Of a stretch of DNA of 64,000 nt, positions 1-9,299 are shown piece after piece. Source of the stretch: Diphasiastrum complanatum (Eukaryota; Streptophyta; Lycopodiopsida; Lycopodiales; Lycopodiaceae). How positions within the stretch are numbered: the stretch's first letter is position 1; each line of letters starts with the position of its first letter. The notes beneath the pieces were generated by a model. It was not told the DNA's origin. It saw nothing but the letters and a program-made list of their open reading frames with translations, and did no database searches. Location: assembly GCA_029204225.1 (NCBI GenBank), contig CM055109.1:39190844-39254843 (forward strand), in the 5' to 3' direction. The translations under genes and the position numbers were made by a program.

Positions 1-892
1 TAACTGCAAAAGCTATGTCTGGCTTGGTACAAATCATGGTGTACATAAGAGATCCTATAATAGAATGGTAAGGATACTCATGCATCTACTACTTCTCATG
101 AATTGTTTGGGGACACTGGTCCTTTGACAATTTGAGACCTGGTTCCATTGGTGAGAGAGCTAACTTGCAATTCATCAAATTATATCTGACTAACATGTTG
201 TAGATGTACCTCTGTTGTGTAATGTAAACCAACTTATGTTTTCTATCTCTGTGGATTTGTATACCAAGGCAGAAATGAGCTTCACCCAGATTAGTCATGT
301 CGAATTTGGAAGATAGCATTGTCTTGGCCTCTTTTATCAGATCGGTACTGTTGCTGAAAAGCAATGTATCATCCACGTATAAAGTGATAATGATAAAAGA
401 CTGTTGCACTGCTTTGAAGTAAATGTTTGAATCTGAAGAGCTAGGTGTGTAGCCGTGATCAATAAGAAAAGTATTGATCCTTTGAAACCATGCTCGAGCA
501 GATTGCTTCAAGTCATAAAATGCCTTAACGTATTCTCCCCTGTTATCTGACCTCAGTGCTTTGATTTGTTTGCCAGTTTGATTTTCAGCATGCTCTTTGA
601 ATTGTCTGAATTTGACGAAAGCCTCTGATTTTTGTTTAATGAAATAAACAACTGTTCTTCTGGAGAATTCGTCAATAAAGGTAATGAAATACTTTGCATC
701 TAACAATGAAGGAGTTTGCATAGGTCCACATATATCTGTATGAACATCATCTAATAGATCTTTTGTTGCATGCCTATGGTTTAATCTAAAATGAATCCTA
801 GCCTGCTTTCCAAAGATGCAGCTATGACAAACAGAGAGATCAACCTTACCAGAAGGATAGTCAAGATCAAGAATCATGGATTGTCTGGACAT
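1..892 (-). pseudogene. Copia family A fragment: integrase fused to reverse transcriptase
   Basis: Read on the minus strand this is a Ty1/copia pol remnant. An open stretch at 892-89 (267 codons) begins in the integrase zinc-finger region (CHSCIFGKQ), runs through the integrase core up to LRSDN, then jumps near position 525 into reverse transcriptase (DLKQSARAW, then the YVDD catalytic motif). About 1.2 kb present in the full family member at 30,598-37,308 is missing, covering the rest of integrase and the N-terminal half of the polymerase, yet the join keeps frame. Two adjacent TAG codons at 91-86 end the frame where the full copy has CAG CGG; similarity continues to position 1 (YPYHSIIGSLMY). 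Dead fragment, not a host gene. Confidence 0.9.
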
Positions 893-1228
893 GTTTCAAA
901 CAGGTGCATAATTCAAGTGTCCTAAGCGATGATGTCATAGTAATGCTTTATTGACTAGAACGAAGATTTTCAAGACTTGACTAGACTCAAAATAACAATG
1001 TGCCAATCTATATAAGTAATCATGCCTCTTGCCGAGTGCAAGGATCTTATTACTCCTATCAATAATTTTGCATTGATCAGATTCAAATTCTACCTTATGA
1101 CCTAAATCTGTAATTCTACTTACTGATAATAGATTTGTAGAGAGTTTAGGAATATATAAGACCTTTGATAGTAACTTGAATTGATCATGCTGAAATCGCA
1201 ATCTTACAGTACCTTCACCTTCGCTCAT
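893..1228 (-). pseudogene. Copia family A fragment: protease end and GAG-pre-integrase region
   Basis: This continues the same copia remnant upstream. The minus-strand translation contains the post-protease block (LSKVLYIPKLSTNLLSVSR) typical of copia polyproteins between protease and integrase, then the start of the integrase zinc finger. A TGA at 937-935 replaces the Trp codon (TGG) found at the same place in the copy near 33,352. Similarity to the family stops sharply at about 1224, where unrelated sequence begins, so the fragment lacks gag, the protease active site and the 5' LTR. Confidence 0.85.
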
Positions 1229-1450
1229 ACGGACAAAGCAATTTTAAGACAGTTCTTTAGATCAACTTTACAGATACACAACAAACGACTGTAATGAACG
1301 AAAGTACTGTCTGACCACATAATGATTGAAGTTTTGTGTACGAGATTGCTAGTAGACTCGAAATCACTCAAACTCAACAGTGCGAAGAAAAGAAATTAGG
1401 AAGAATAACCTTCGTCGCTCTATTCATTTCTCCAATCTCAAACATACAAT

Positions 1451-2019
<569 letters not shown>

Positions 2020-2780
2020 AGACATATTTGTTGTTAGCCGATTTTTTGACATGCAAAATCAGGTTGATGTTGATAGTAATTTTGGCAATTATGTAAAAAT
2101 CAACATGTAAAACCTTAATGACAAAATCGGCATAAAATTGCCTATAGTAGGGTCCCAGCCCACCCAAAATGAGGCGATAGAAAATTTTGAGGCCTTAGAA
2201 ATGGCCCATAAAATATTTTACGGCCTTAGAATTGGCCCGGTTACGCGAATTGTACTAGTCGGCACTACCGCACAAATTTCTATGTATTGAATTTTTATTT
2301 TGTTCACTCAGTGTGTTTTCAAGAAACCGGTCCATCAAAGTCCTAAAAATCGAGACAAATGCACTCCAAATGAGAAAACCGGCAAAGGCGAAAATTTTTC
2401 AACAGAGGAACCGGCAAATTATGGGACAATGTCAAGAAAAGAAAAATAAACGATAGCGGTTTTATGTGAAAATCCTGAGAATCCACATGAGTCAAGTTAT
2501 CAATGTAGTAACCGAGAAAAACAGTGCGACGGGTAACACGCAACCTAGAAAATGAACATGAGAGGCCAAAATACCACATGGGAAATACCCCCTACCTAAA
2601 ATAATAGGGGTTGACTACAAGTCATCAAGGAAGTACTAAGTGGGGCTTACCATTCAAGGAAGAAAAAGGAGTACGCCCACCTTACTATAATTAAAAAAAA
2701 ATTGTACACTTTGGGGGAGGGGAGTGGACTCAATCATGGGGTGTACCCGTGTACCATCTTTTCCAAGAACGGCAAGTGCC
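2020..2780 (-). repeat. Dispersed repeat R1, copy 1 (inverted partner near 45.9-46.7 kb)
   Basis: The reverse complement of this block aligns over roughly 750 bp with about 45,920-46,690. The best conserved stretch includes the near-palindrome GGCCCATAAAATATTTTACGGCC-type core at 2203-2225 and the flanking GGGTCCCAGCCCACCC. Order of matching segments is kept along the full length with small gaps. No coding capacity is evident, and neither terminal inverted repeats nor a target duplication could be fixed by eye. It may be a non-autonomous transposon or a solo LTR. Family unknown. Confidence 0.7.
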
Positions 2781-2937
2781 GGTGAAAGGCCATATCACCC
2801 AATGCTATTGTACCCAACCTCAACCACCGAGCACACTTGCTTGGAGCATCATCTAACTTGTATGGTCAATCTACTCCTTGGAGCAGCCATAAATTGATTG
2901 GAGGATGGGGTGGAGGCCAAGTCAAGAAGAAGAGAGA

Positions 2938-3290
2938 GGAATGAGGCTTCACACCAGCAACATACGACTACCAGTCATGCAATCAAGCATACACTAGTGA
3001 GAGCCCAATAGGTATACTTATACCCTCCAAGGCCCATGCACCACTAGTAGTGCACTGTGACACCTCACTGGACACCTCTGCAGCCTATCTGGGCCACATC
3101 ATCCAGTTCCTCAATGACTCACTGATAGACCCATACAAATCCACCATCATCAGTTCATGCCTACAACAATTAATTATGACCCTATACACATAAGGGCCCC
3201 AAATACCTAATAGTCACAATTAACCTACGGGTTGTTGGTCTACTGATCTCTAGTGTGGACAGGTTACCTAAGACCAATCGTGGGCATGAC
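2938..3290 (-). repeat. Direct repeat D1, left copy; candidate LTR of a non-coding retroelement
   Basis: About 355 bp nearly identical to 12,718-13,073 in the same orientation. On the minus strand it begins TGTCATGCCCA, a typical LTR start, and the sequence just inside (3303-3291) is purine-rich on the minus strand (TAAGGGGGGAAGAA), as expected of a polypurine tract before a 3' LTR. If correct, the element runs to 13,073 with its 5' LTR on the right, and the young copia element sits inside it. No clear primer binding site was found at the right copy, so the LTR reading is an inference. Confidence 0.55.
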
Positions 3291-3390
3291 ATTCTTCCCC
3301 CCTTATTCAAGTTCTATCCTCATAACTTAAAACTAGGGAAGGTTTTTCTTAAGCTTCCTTCATGTTCCCAAGAATCATCATCGTCTGTGT

Positions 3391-4072
3391 TGTAAAAATT
3401 ACAGCAAATAAGGATCCTAAAACACTTGAAATGATGAGGGAAACAATAGATTATGATTTCATAAGATTAGCACAAGTTGAACCATCAAAATCCATCAAAA
3501 ATCTATGCTTGAACCTCACTAAATGGCCCAAATCCTTGAAGAAGGCTTCACACGTGTGAAAGTACGGCCTCCCACAGTCTGAGTACTGTACACCAGAACT
3601 ACATTCAATCCTATAATCATTAGTAATCACAAGTACTCAAACAATTATGAACATAGAGAGCAATTGCACCATTATGAGAGAAAAAACATGAAATTGCTTG
3701 ATTTATTTTGGTGAGATATCATCACCTATATATACATGATCCATCACGGTTTTGGGCAGGTATGAGTAGCCCTAAACCTATCCCTAATGCTAATTTTGGT
3801 GGATCTTTCATCCCTACCAAGTTAGGGTTGGAATCTTGGAGATCTCTCAACAATGCAAAAATTACCAAAAATAGCTCCTATTTTTTCTCCCTTGTATCTA
3901 AGCATAATTTGGACTCATTCCAAAGGTTCTAACACTTAGGTCTACTTGAGAACATCCTTATGAATGGAATCCTATGCTATTTGGCACGTGTGACAAGCCA
4001 CATCATGACCATCTAACTATTTACAAGTCATATGACCAAAACTAGTCAAGCTAGAATTGTGAATTTTTAACA
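3391..4072 (-). repeat. 3' LTR of copia family B element (682 bp, full length)
   Basis: On the plus strand it runs from TGTAAAAATTACAG to GAATTTTTAACA; on the element's own strand it begins TGTTAAAAATTC. A TATATATA motif at about 3727-3734 is the likely promoter core on the minus strand. It contains the full U3 segment that the other LTR has lost. Confidence 0.95.
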
Positions 4073-4083
4073 CTCCTCCTCAC
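4073..4083 (-). promoter_or_regulatory. Polypurine tract of copia family B element
   Basis: GTGAGGAGGAG on the minus strand directly abuts the start of the 3' LTR, the expected position for the plus-strand primer of reverse transcription. The polyprotein stop codon lies 4 bases away. Confidence 0.85.
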
Positions 4084-4086
4084 TAT

Positions 4087-7000
4087 CTAGCTTGGTTCAA
4101 TCATTGCTTTACTAATCACTCCAAGTGATGATCTGAACTTCATAAAAGGTGTCTTTTGAAGTGGTTTAGTAAGTAGATCAGCTACACATTCATTGCTTGG
4201 AACATGCTCCAAAGCAATCTCCTTGGCTTGCACCATTTCTCTTTCAAAGTGATGGCATATCTCAATGTGCTTAGATCTTGCATGGAAGATTGGGTTAGAT
4301 GCAAGGTGTTGGGCTGATATATTGTCATTGTAGATGATTGGTGCCGCCTCTGAATCCATGATCTTTAGTTCCACCAATAATCTCTTGATCCAAAGTACCT
4401 CCTTTGTAGTGGTTGTCAAAGCTTTGTACTCGGCCTCGGTTGAAGATAGAGATATAGTTTCTTGCTTTTTTGAAAGCCATGAAACCACACCTTCTCCTAT
4501 GAAAGTTGAATAGGCACTTGTTGATTTCCTATCCCTCTTGTCCCCTGCAAAATCTGAATCACTAAATGCATGAAGGTTAATCACATCTCCTCTATATAGA
4601 ATCCCAAAATCCAATGTACCCGAGATGTATCTTAGAATCCTCTTAGCCTTTTTCCAATGGATATTCAATGGCTTTTGCATGGATTGGCTCAACCTACATA
4701 CACTAAAGCTAAGATCTGGTCTAGTTATAGTGATCCACATTAAGGAACCTATGAGTTGCCTAAACAAAGTGATGTCCATGAAGGATCTTTCATCATCTTC
4801 ATTTGGCACTTTTACATCTTGCTCCATTGGTGTGTCAACACTTTTGCATACTTCCATCTTAAACTTCTTCAAAAGACTTTGAGCATAGTTTAATTGACTT
4901 ATAAAGATAAAATCAGACCCTCTAAGTACTTCTATGCCTAAGATGAAGTGAAGACACCCTAGATCTACCATCTTGAACTCTAAGGATAGATCTATCTTGA
5001 TTTTTTCAATACCATCAACACTATTTCCACTAATGATGATGTCATCTACATAAATGAGTAAAAGTACAATACCAACATCATCAAACTTAATGTAAAGAGT
5101 GGGATCATATTCACTTTGAACAAAAGAAAGTGAAATAAGATAGCAATGTAGTCTTGAATTCCAAGATCTTGAGGCTTGCTTCAAGCCATAGATGCTTCTT
5201 TGGAGATGGCATACTTTGTTCTCCATTCCATGCTTGATGAACCCTTGTGGCTGCTCCATATAGATATCCTCTTCCAAAAAACCATTCAAGAAAGCATTAG
5301 AGACATCCATTTGACATAGAATCCATCCAAAATGTGATGCAAGTGCAATGATTAGTCTTATTGTGACCATCTTGGCCACGGGTGCAAAAGTTTCCTCATA
5401 GTCTATCCCTCTCTCTTGAGCATAACCTTTTGCAACTAATCTTGCTTTATGTTTGTTAACACTCCCATTTGCATTCAACTTAAGCTTGAAGACCCACTTG
5501 CATCCTATTACATTCCTTTGAGGTCTCTCAACAAGCAACCAAGTTTCATTCTCAATCAAGGCATCATACTCATCCAACATAGCTTTATACCATTCTTTGG
5601 AGTTCAATGCATCTTCAACATTAGACGGTTCTTCAAAACTAGATAAAGCATAAGAAGTGGATGAGATACCCTCAACTTGCTGTCCTTTGCCTTGATATGT
5701 GAGCCTTGATGGCTCCACTTTTGCCCTTGAAGATCTCCTTGGTGTGATAGGTGGGTTTGGTGCTTGCTCCTCCATGAGCTCCTCCTCAAAACCAAGATCT
5801 TGCTCCTCGGCCATCTTCTTCTTGATTGTTGGAGCACTTGAGCCTTCTTCAAGCATATGCATATGATGTTCATCAAAGATGACATCCCTTGAAACAACAA
5901 ATTTGTTCAAGGATGGGAGATAGACTTTGTAGCCCTTGCTTGAGCTTGCATATCCAAGCATGATCCCTCTTGTGGAAGATGGATCCTCCTTGGTTCTTGT
6001 TTCCAATGGCACATGCACATAACATATACACCCAAAAACTTTCAAGTGATTAAGATTGGGTTTCTTTCCATACAACATCTCATAAGGAGTTTTGCCTTCA
6101 ATTGCTTTGCAAGACACCCTATTCATCAAGTAGTTTGCACATACAAGAGACTCACCCCAAAAGGATTTGGGCAAACAAGCATCTAATCTTAAAGCCTTAG
6201 AAAATTCACATAATGTTCTATTCCTTCTTTCAGCAACTCCATTTTGTTGAGGAGTGTAAGGACAAGAAGTCTCTTTCTTGATCCCTTCCTCCTCACAAAA
6301 GGCCTTGAACTCATTGGAGATGAATTCTCCACCATTGTCACTTCTAAGAATCTTGATGCTATGATTATGATGCTTTTCCACAAACAACTTGAACTTTACA
6401 AAAGTATCAAATACTTGAGACTTGAAGGAAAGTAAGAACACCCAACAATTTCTTGAGTAGTCATCAATGAAGGTTAAAAACATGGATGAACCTCCATTAG
6501 ATTTGGTGCTAGCAATGTGCACATCCGAGTGTATGAGTTCAAGAGGATGAGATGACTTTGTGATGGAGTTAGGAAACACCTTCTTATGTGCCTTGGATAA
6601 GGCACAAGCTTCACAAACCTTGTCTTCCTTCCCAATAGACCTTGGTAGGCCTAAAGCATACTCCTCCTTGATCATAGCCTCCATGGAACCCGAGTTGACA
6701 TGTCCAAGTCTTTTGTGCCATAAAGTAAAGGTAGATATCTTGCTCTTCTCGGCCAACATGACAACATTAGTATCCACAAATGCATCCAGCTTATATAGTT
6801 TGCCAAGTCTAGTGCCCTTAGCCACTATCTTACCCTTCTTCTTGATGAAACATTCATTTGAAGCAAAGTCAACATTGAAACCATTGTCTACCATTTGGCC
6901 AACACTTAGTAGATTCTTTGTTATTGTAGGAATGTACAAAACACCTTCTATGTTGATCTTTTTGGAAGATCCTAAGCAAAGGGGAATGCTACCAACTCCT

Positions 7001-7977
7001 TCAATATTACAAGCTTCATCATTTGCTGTATAGATAGAATTTATAGGTCCATCATAAGATAAGAGAGAAGAGAAAAACTCCCTTTTACTAGTCATGTGTG
7101 AACTAGCACCCGAGTCAATCCACCAAGGATCTTCTCCTTTGAAGCTTGTTGAAGAAAATATGGACATCATGAGAGAGTCCTCATGTGAACTCTCCTCCTC
7201 CTCCTCTTTGCTCATGTTGGCTTGGCTTTGATCTTGCTTCCTCTTGAAGCATTCCGAGGCATAATGCCCCATCTTGCTACAATAGTAGCACTTCACCTTT
7301 GATTTGTCCTTCTTGACTTTGGTGGTTGATGGAGATGCCTTTGGGGGTCCTTCTTGATCCTCAAGCTTTGTAGACTTCTTGAATGTTGATCCTTTGCCTT
7401 TGGACTTGCCTTTGCCTTTGGTGAAGAGAGCTTGGTCATCTCCACCTTGGATGGAAAGCCTATCCATCCTCTCTTGCATTTGGCTCCTTCTTGATTCCTC
7501 GGCCATGAGTGTGCCTTGGAGTTCTTCAAGTATGGGTAGCTTACCCATAATTGCATATCCCTGAACCAAATTGTCAAATTCAAAGCTTAGTCCATTCAAT
7601 ATGAGTTGAACAAGCTCTTCATCCTTGATAGGGTCACCTATAAAGGCTAGCTCTTTGTTCAATTCCTTTACTCTTAGGACAAAAGTATGTGCACTCTCTC
7701 CTTTCTTTTGATAGCTTCTATAGATTTGATTCTTCAAAGCTAACATTCTAGTTTGGTTCTTGGATTCATAGACCTTTTGCAAAGTCTCCCAAGCATCTTG
7801 AGCTGAAGTGCAATCTCCTACCTCTCTTAAGAGTTCATTTGCAACATTCATTTTTATGCAATGTAGTGCAACATTGCACCTCTTGATGTATTTGGCTTTT
7901 TCTTGAGGATGAATAGGTTCACCCTCCTTACCATTTACAATTTCCATCAGATCTTGCATGATCATGATAGATTCCAT
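4087..7977 (-). CDS. Copia gag-pol polyprotein, 1296 codons, near intact
   Basis: Gag-pol polyprotein of Ty1/copia order. Residues about 1-180 are gag (UBN2-like), a CCHC zinc knuckle spans C230-C243 (CYYC...H...C), the protease has DSG at 288-290, the integrase has an H/C zinc finger (WHKRLGH at 420-426, CEAC at 455-458) and a DDE triad near D485, D547, E583, reverse transcriptase has YVDD at 976-979, and RNase H has DSDFAGD near 1140 and STEAEY at 1179-1184. It ends ADLLTKPL, usual for the class. Every catalytic residue I looked for is present. The frame really begins 26 codons upstream at an ATG at 8055-8053 but is interrupted by TAG at 7989-7987, so the 1296-codon frame starts at an internal Met and lacks the first part of gag. 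Expressed protein would need readthrough, reinitiation or a helper. Confidence 0.95.
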   Translation of the reverse strand: MESIMIMQDLMEIVNGKEGEPIHPQEKAKYIKRCNVALHCIKMNVANELLREVGDCTSAQDAWETLQKVYESKNQTRMLALKNQIYRSYQKKGESAHTFVLRVKELNKELAFIGDPIKDEELVQLILNGLSFEFDNLVQGYAIMGKLPILEELQGTLMAEESRRSQMQERMDRLSIQGGDDQALFTKGKGKSKGKGSTFKKSTKLEDQEGPPKASPSTTKVKKDKSKVKCYYCSKMGHYASECFKRKQDQSQANMSKEEEEESSHEDSLMMSIFSSTSFKGEDPWWIDSGASSHMTSKREFFSSLLSYDGPINSIYTANDEACNIEGVGSIPLCLGSSKKINIEGVLYIPTITKNLLSVGQMVDNGFNVDFASNECFIKKKGKIVAKGTRLGKLYKLDAFVDTNVVMLAEKSKISTFTLWHKRLGHVNSGSMEAMIKEEYALGLPRSIGKEDKVCEACALSKAHKKVFPNSITKSSHPLELIHSDVHIASTKSNGGSSMFLTFIDDYSRNCWVFLLSFKSQVFDTFVKFKLFVEKHHNHSIKILRSDNGGEFISNEFKAFCEEEGIKKETSCPYTPQQNGVAERRNRTLCEFSKALRLDACLPKSFWGESLVCANYLMNRVSCKAIEGKTPYEMLYGKKPNLNHLKVFGCICYVHVPLETRTKEDPSSTRGIMLGYASSSKGYKVYLPSLNKFVVSRDVIFDEHHMHMLEEGSSAPTIKKKMAEEQDLGFEEELMEEQAPNPPITPRRSSRAKVEPSRLTYQGKGQQVEGISSTSYALSSFEEPSNVEDALNSKEWYKAMLDEYDALIENETWLLVERPQRNVIGCKWVFKLKLNANGSVNKHKARLVAKGYAQERGIDYEETFAPVAKMVTIRLIIALASHFGWILCQMDVSNAFLNGFLEEDIYMEQPQGFIKHGMENKVCHLQRSIYGLKQASRSWNSRLHCYLISLSFVQSEYDPTLYIKFDDVGIVLLLIYVDDIIISGNSVDGIEKIKIDLSLEFKMVDLGCLHFILGIEVLRGSDFIFISQLNYAQSLLKKFKMEVCKSVDTPMEQDVKVPNEDDERSFMDITLFRQLIGSLMWITITRPDLSFSVCRLSQSMQKPLNIHWKKAKRILRYISGTLDFGILYRGDVINLHAFSDSDFAGDKRDRKSTSAYSTFIGEGVVSWLSKKQETISLSSTEAEYKALTTTTKEVLWIKRLLVELKIMDSEAAPIIYNDNISAQHLASNPIFHARSKHIEICHHFEREMVQAKEIALEHVPSNECVADLLTKPLQKTPFMKFRSSLGVISKAMIEPS

Positions 7978-7986
7978 TCTAACTTT

Positions 7987-7989
7987 CTA
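7987..7989 (-). other. Premature TAG at a conserved gag Trp codon
   Basis: In frame with the polyprotein, the motif reads YSI-stop-KVRMES. A related gag fragment at about 49,230 reads YHIWKVRMES with an intact TGG at the same place, and family A gag has LWKFKMQ. A single G-to-A change accounts for the stop. Confidence 0.9.
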
Positions 7990-8055
7990 TATGGAATAGT
8001 TAGTTTTGTTGAGCCTTTCATTAGTATCCAAAAGATATGCATTTATAGATGCCAT

Positions 8056-8853
8056 CTAGTCTCCTAATCAAGGACTTGACACAAATGAAGGTTACTTCTA
8101 TTGATTTGATTGAAGGTCTACTTTATCCCACTTCTTAGGGACCTGAAAAGATCAGTAATAGACTTCCTATAAAGATCTAAGAATGATCTCTAACAAAATC
8201 AAATCATAGAATACTAGAAACAATGCACTTGCTTGATTGAAGTAGACAATACTAGTAGAATTGCCCCTCTTTCTATAAAGAACATTAAAGCTTCCAAATG
8301 ATCTGATCAAGAGTGAGTTTCAGCAACCTAATATACTTCCAAAATCACTTGTAAAAGATCTAAATGGAACTTAATGAGGATGCAACACAATCTACTATCC
8401 AATCACAAGCAAAAAATGATCAAAATTAATGAAAAATTGATCTAATTTGGTGCATAAGTCAAGCAATGGTTGGACTGAACCTAAATCACTTTAGGAGGTG
8501 CCTACTACACCTTATAACAGCCTTGAAGAGTCCCCAAAACTCTGATCTTCCCTCTCCTTGAATGCTAGAAAGCCTTCTCTATGAAATCACCTCCAAAACT
8601 CGCTTAGAAATCAATGCTTGGAGCAAGCAAAACTTGCTATCTTGGTAATGTGAATTGAATTCAACTTTGCCTCTGGTTTTAGACACCTAAACACCTGAAA
8701 ATGAAGTCACACAACACCAATCTCCAATGTATTTGACTCACTTTGAGTTCTAGAATCAATACTAGATGCTAAGATCCAATCTACACAAGATTTAGATCAA
8801 AAATTGTGATCAAATTGAATGAAAACCAAGGATTTAGCTCATTTCAGCCTTTA
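8056..8853 (-). other. 5' leader of copia family B element
   Basis: About 800 bases between the primer binding site and the original gag start. No sizeable reading frame; AT-rich leader sequence as usual for copia elements. The original start ATG at 8055-8053 follows it directly. Confidence 0.7.
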
Positions 8854-8866
8854 GGCTCTGATACCA
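8854..8866 (-). promoter_or_regulatory. Primer binding site (tRNA-iMet type)
   Basis: On the minus strand TGGTATCAGAGCC directly follows the CA end of the 5' LTR. This matches the initiator methionine tRNA 3' end complement used by most plant copia elements, and it is the same as at 31,924-31,935. Confidence 0.95.
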
Positions 8867-9294
8867 TGTAAAAATTACAGAAAATAAGGATCCTAAAACA
8901 CTTGAAATGATGAGGGAAACAATAGATTATTATTTCATAAGATTAGCACAAGTTGAACCATCAAAATCCATCAAAAATCTATGCTTGAACCTCACTAAAT
9001 GGCCCAAATCCTTGAAGAAGGCTTCACACGTGTGAAAGTACGGCCTCCCACAGTCTGAGTACTGTACACCAGAACTACATTCAATCCTATAATCATTAGT
9101 AATCACAAGTACTCAAACAATTATGAACATAGAGAGCAATTGCACCATTATGAGAGAAAAAACATGAAATTGCTTGATTTATTTTGGTGAGATATCATCA
9201 CCTATATATACATGATCCATCACGGTTTTGGGCAGGTATGAGTAGCCCTAAACATATCCCTAATGCTAATTTTGGTTATTGTGAATTTTTAACA
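8867..9294 (-). repeat. 5' LTR of copia family B element, U3 truncated (428 bp)
   Basis: Matches the 3' LTR except that about 254 bp are missing near 9278, joining ATTTTGGT to TATTGTGAATTTTT. On the element's strand the loss lies in U3, upstream of the TATATATA motif (about 9203-9210), which is retained. The outer 15-20 bases including the TG end are intact, so this is an internal deletion after insertion or during the last replication cycle. Transcription from this LTR may be impaired. Confidence 0.93.
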
Positions 9295-9299
9295 TGTGT

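Larger units (their letters stand above)
3391..9294 (-). mobile_element. Complete Ty1/copia retrotransposon (copia family B), minus orientation
   Basis: All structural marks are present: LTRs at both ends starting TG and ending CA, a tRNA-iMet type primer binding site, a polypurine tract, one long gag-pol frame, and a 5 bp target duplication TGTGT (3386-3390 and 9295-9299). By eye the two LTRs differ at three positions over about 400 aligned bases, so insertion is recent. Two defects stand out: a TAG in gag at 7989-7987 and a deletion of about 254 bp in the upstream LTR. It is inserted in a non-coding repeat (see 2938-3290 and 9300-12717). Confidence 0.97.

Noticed and set aside
6560-7033. 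157-codon plus-strand frame inside the copia polyprotein
   Set aside because: Shadow frame opposite the integrase and protease coding region of the copia element.
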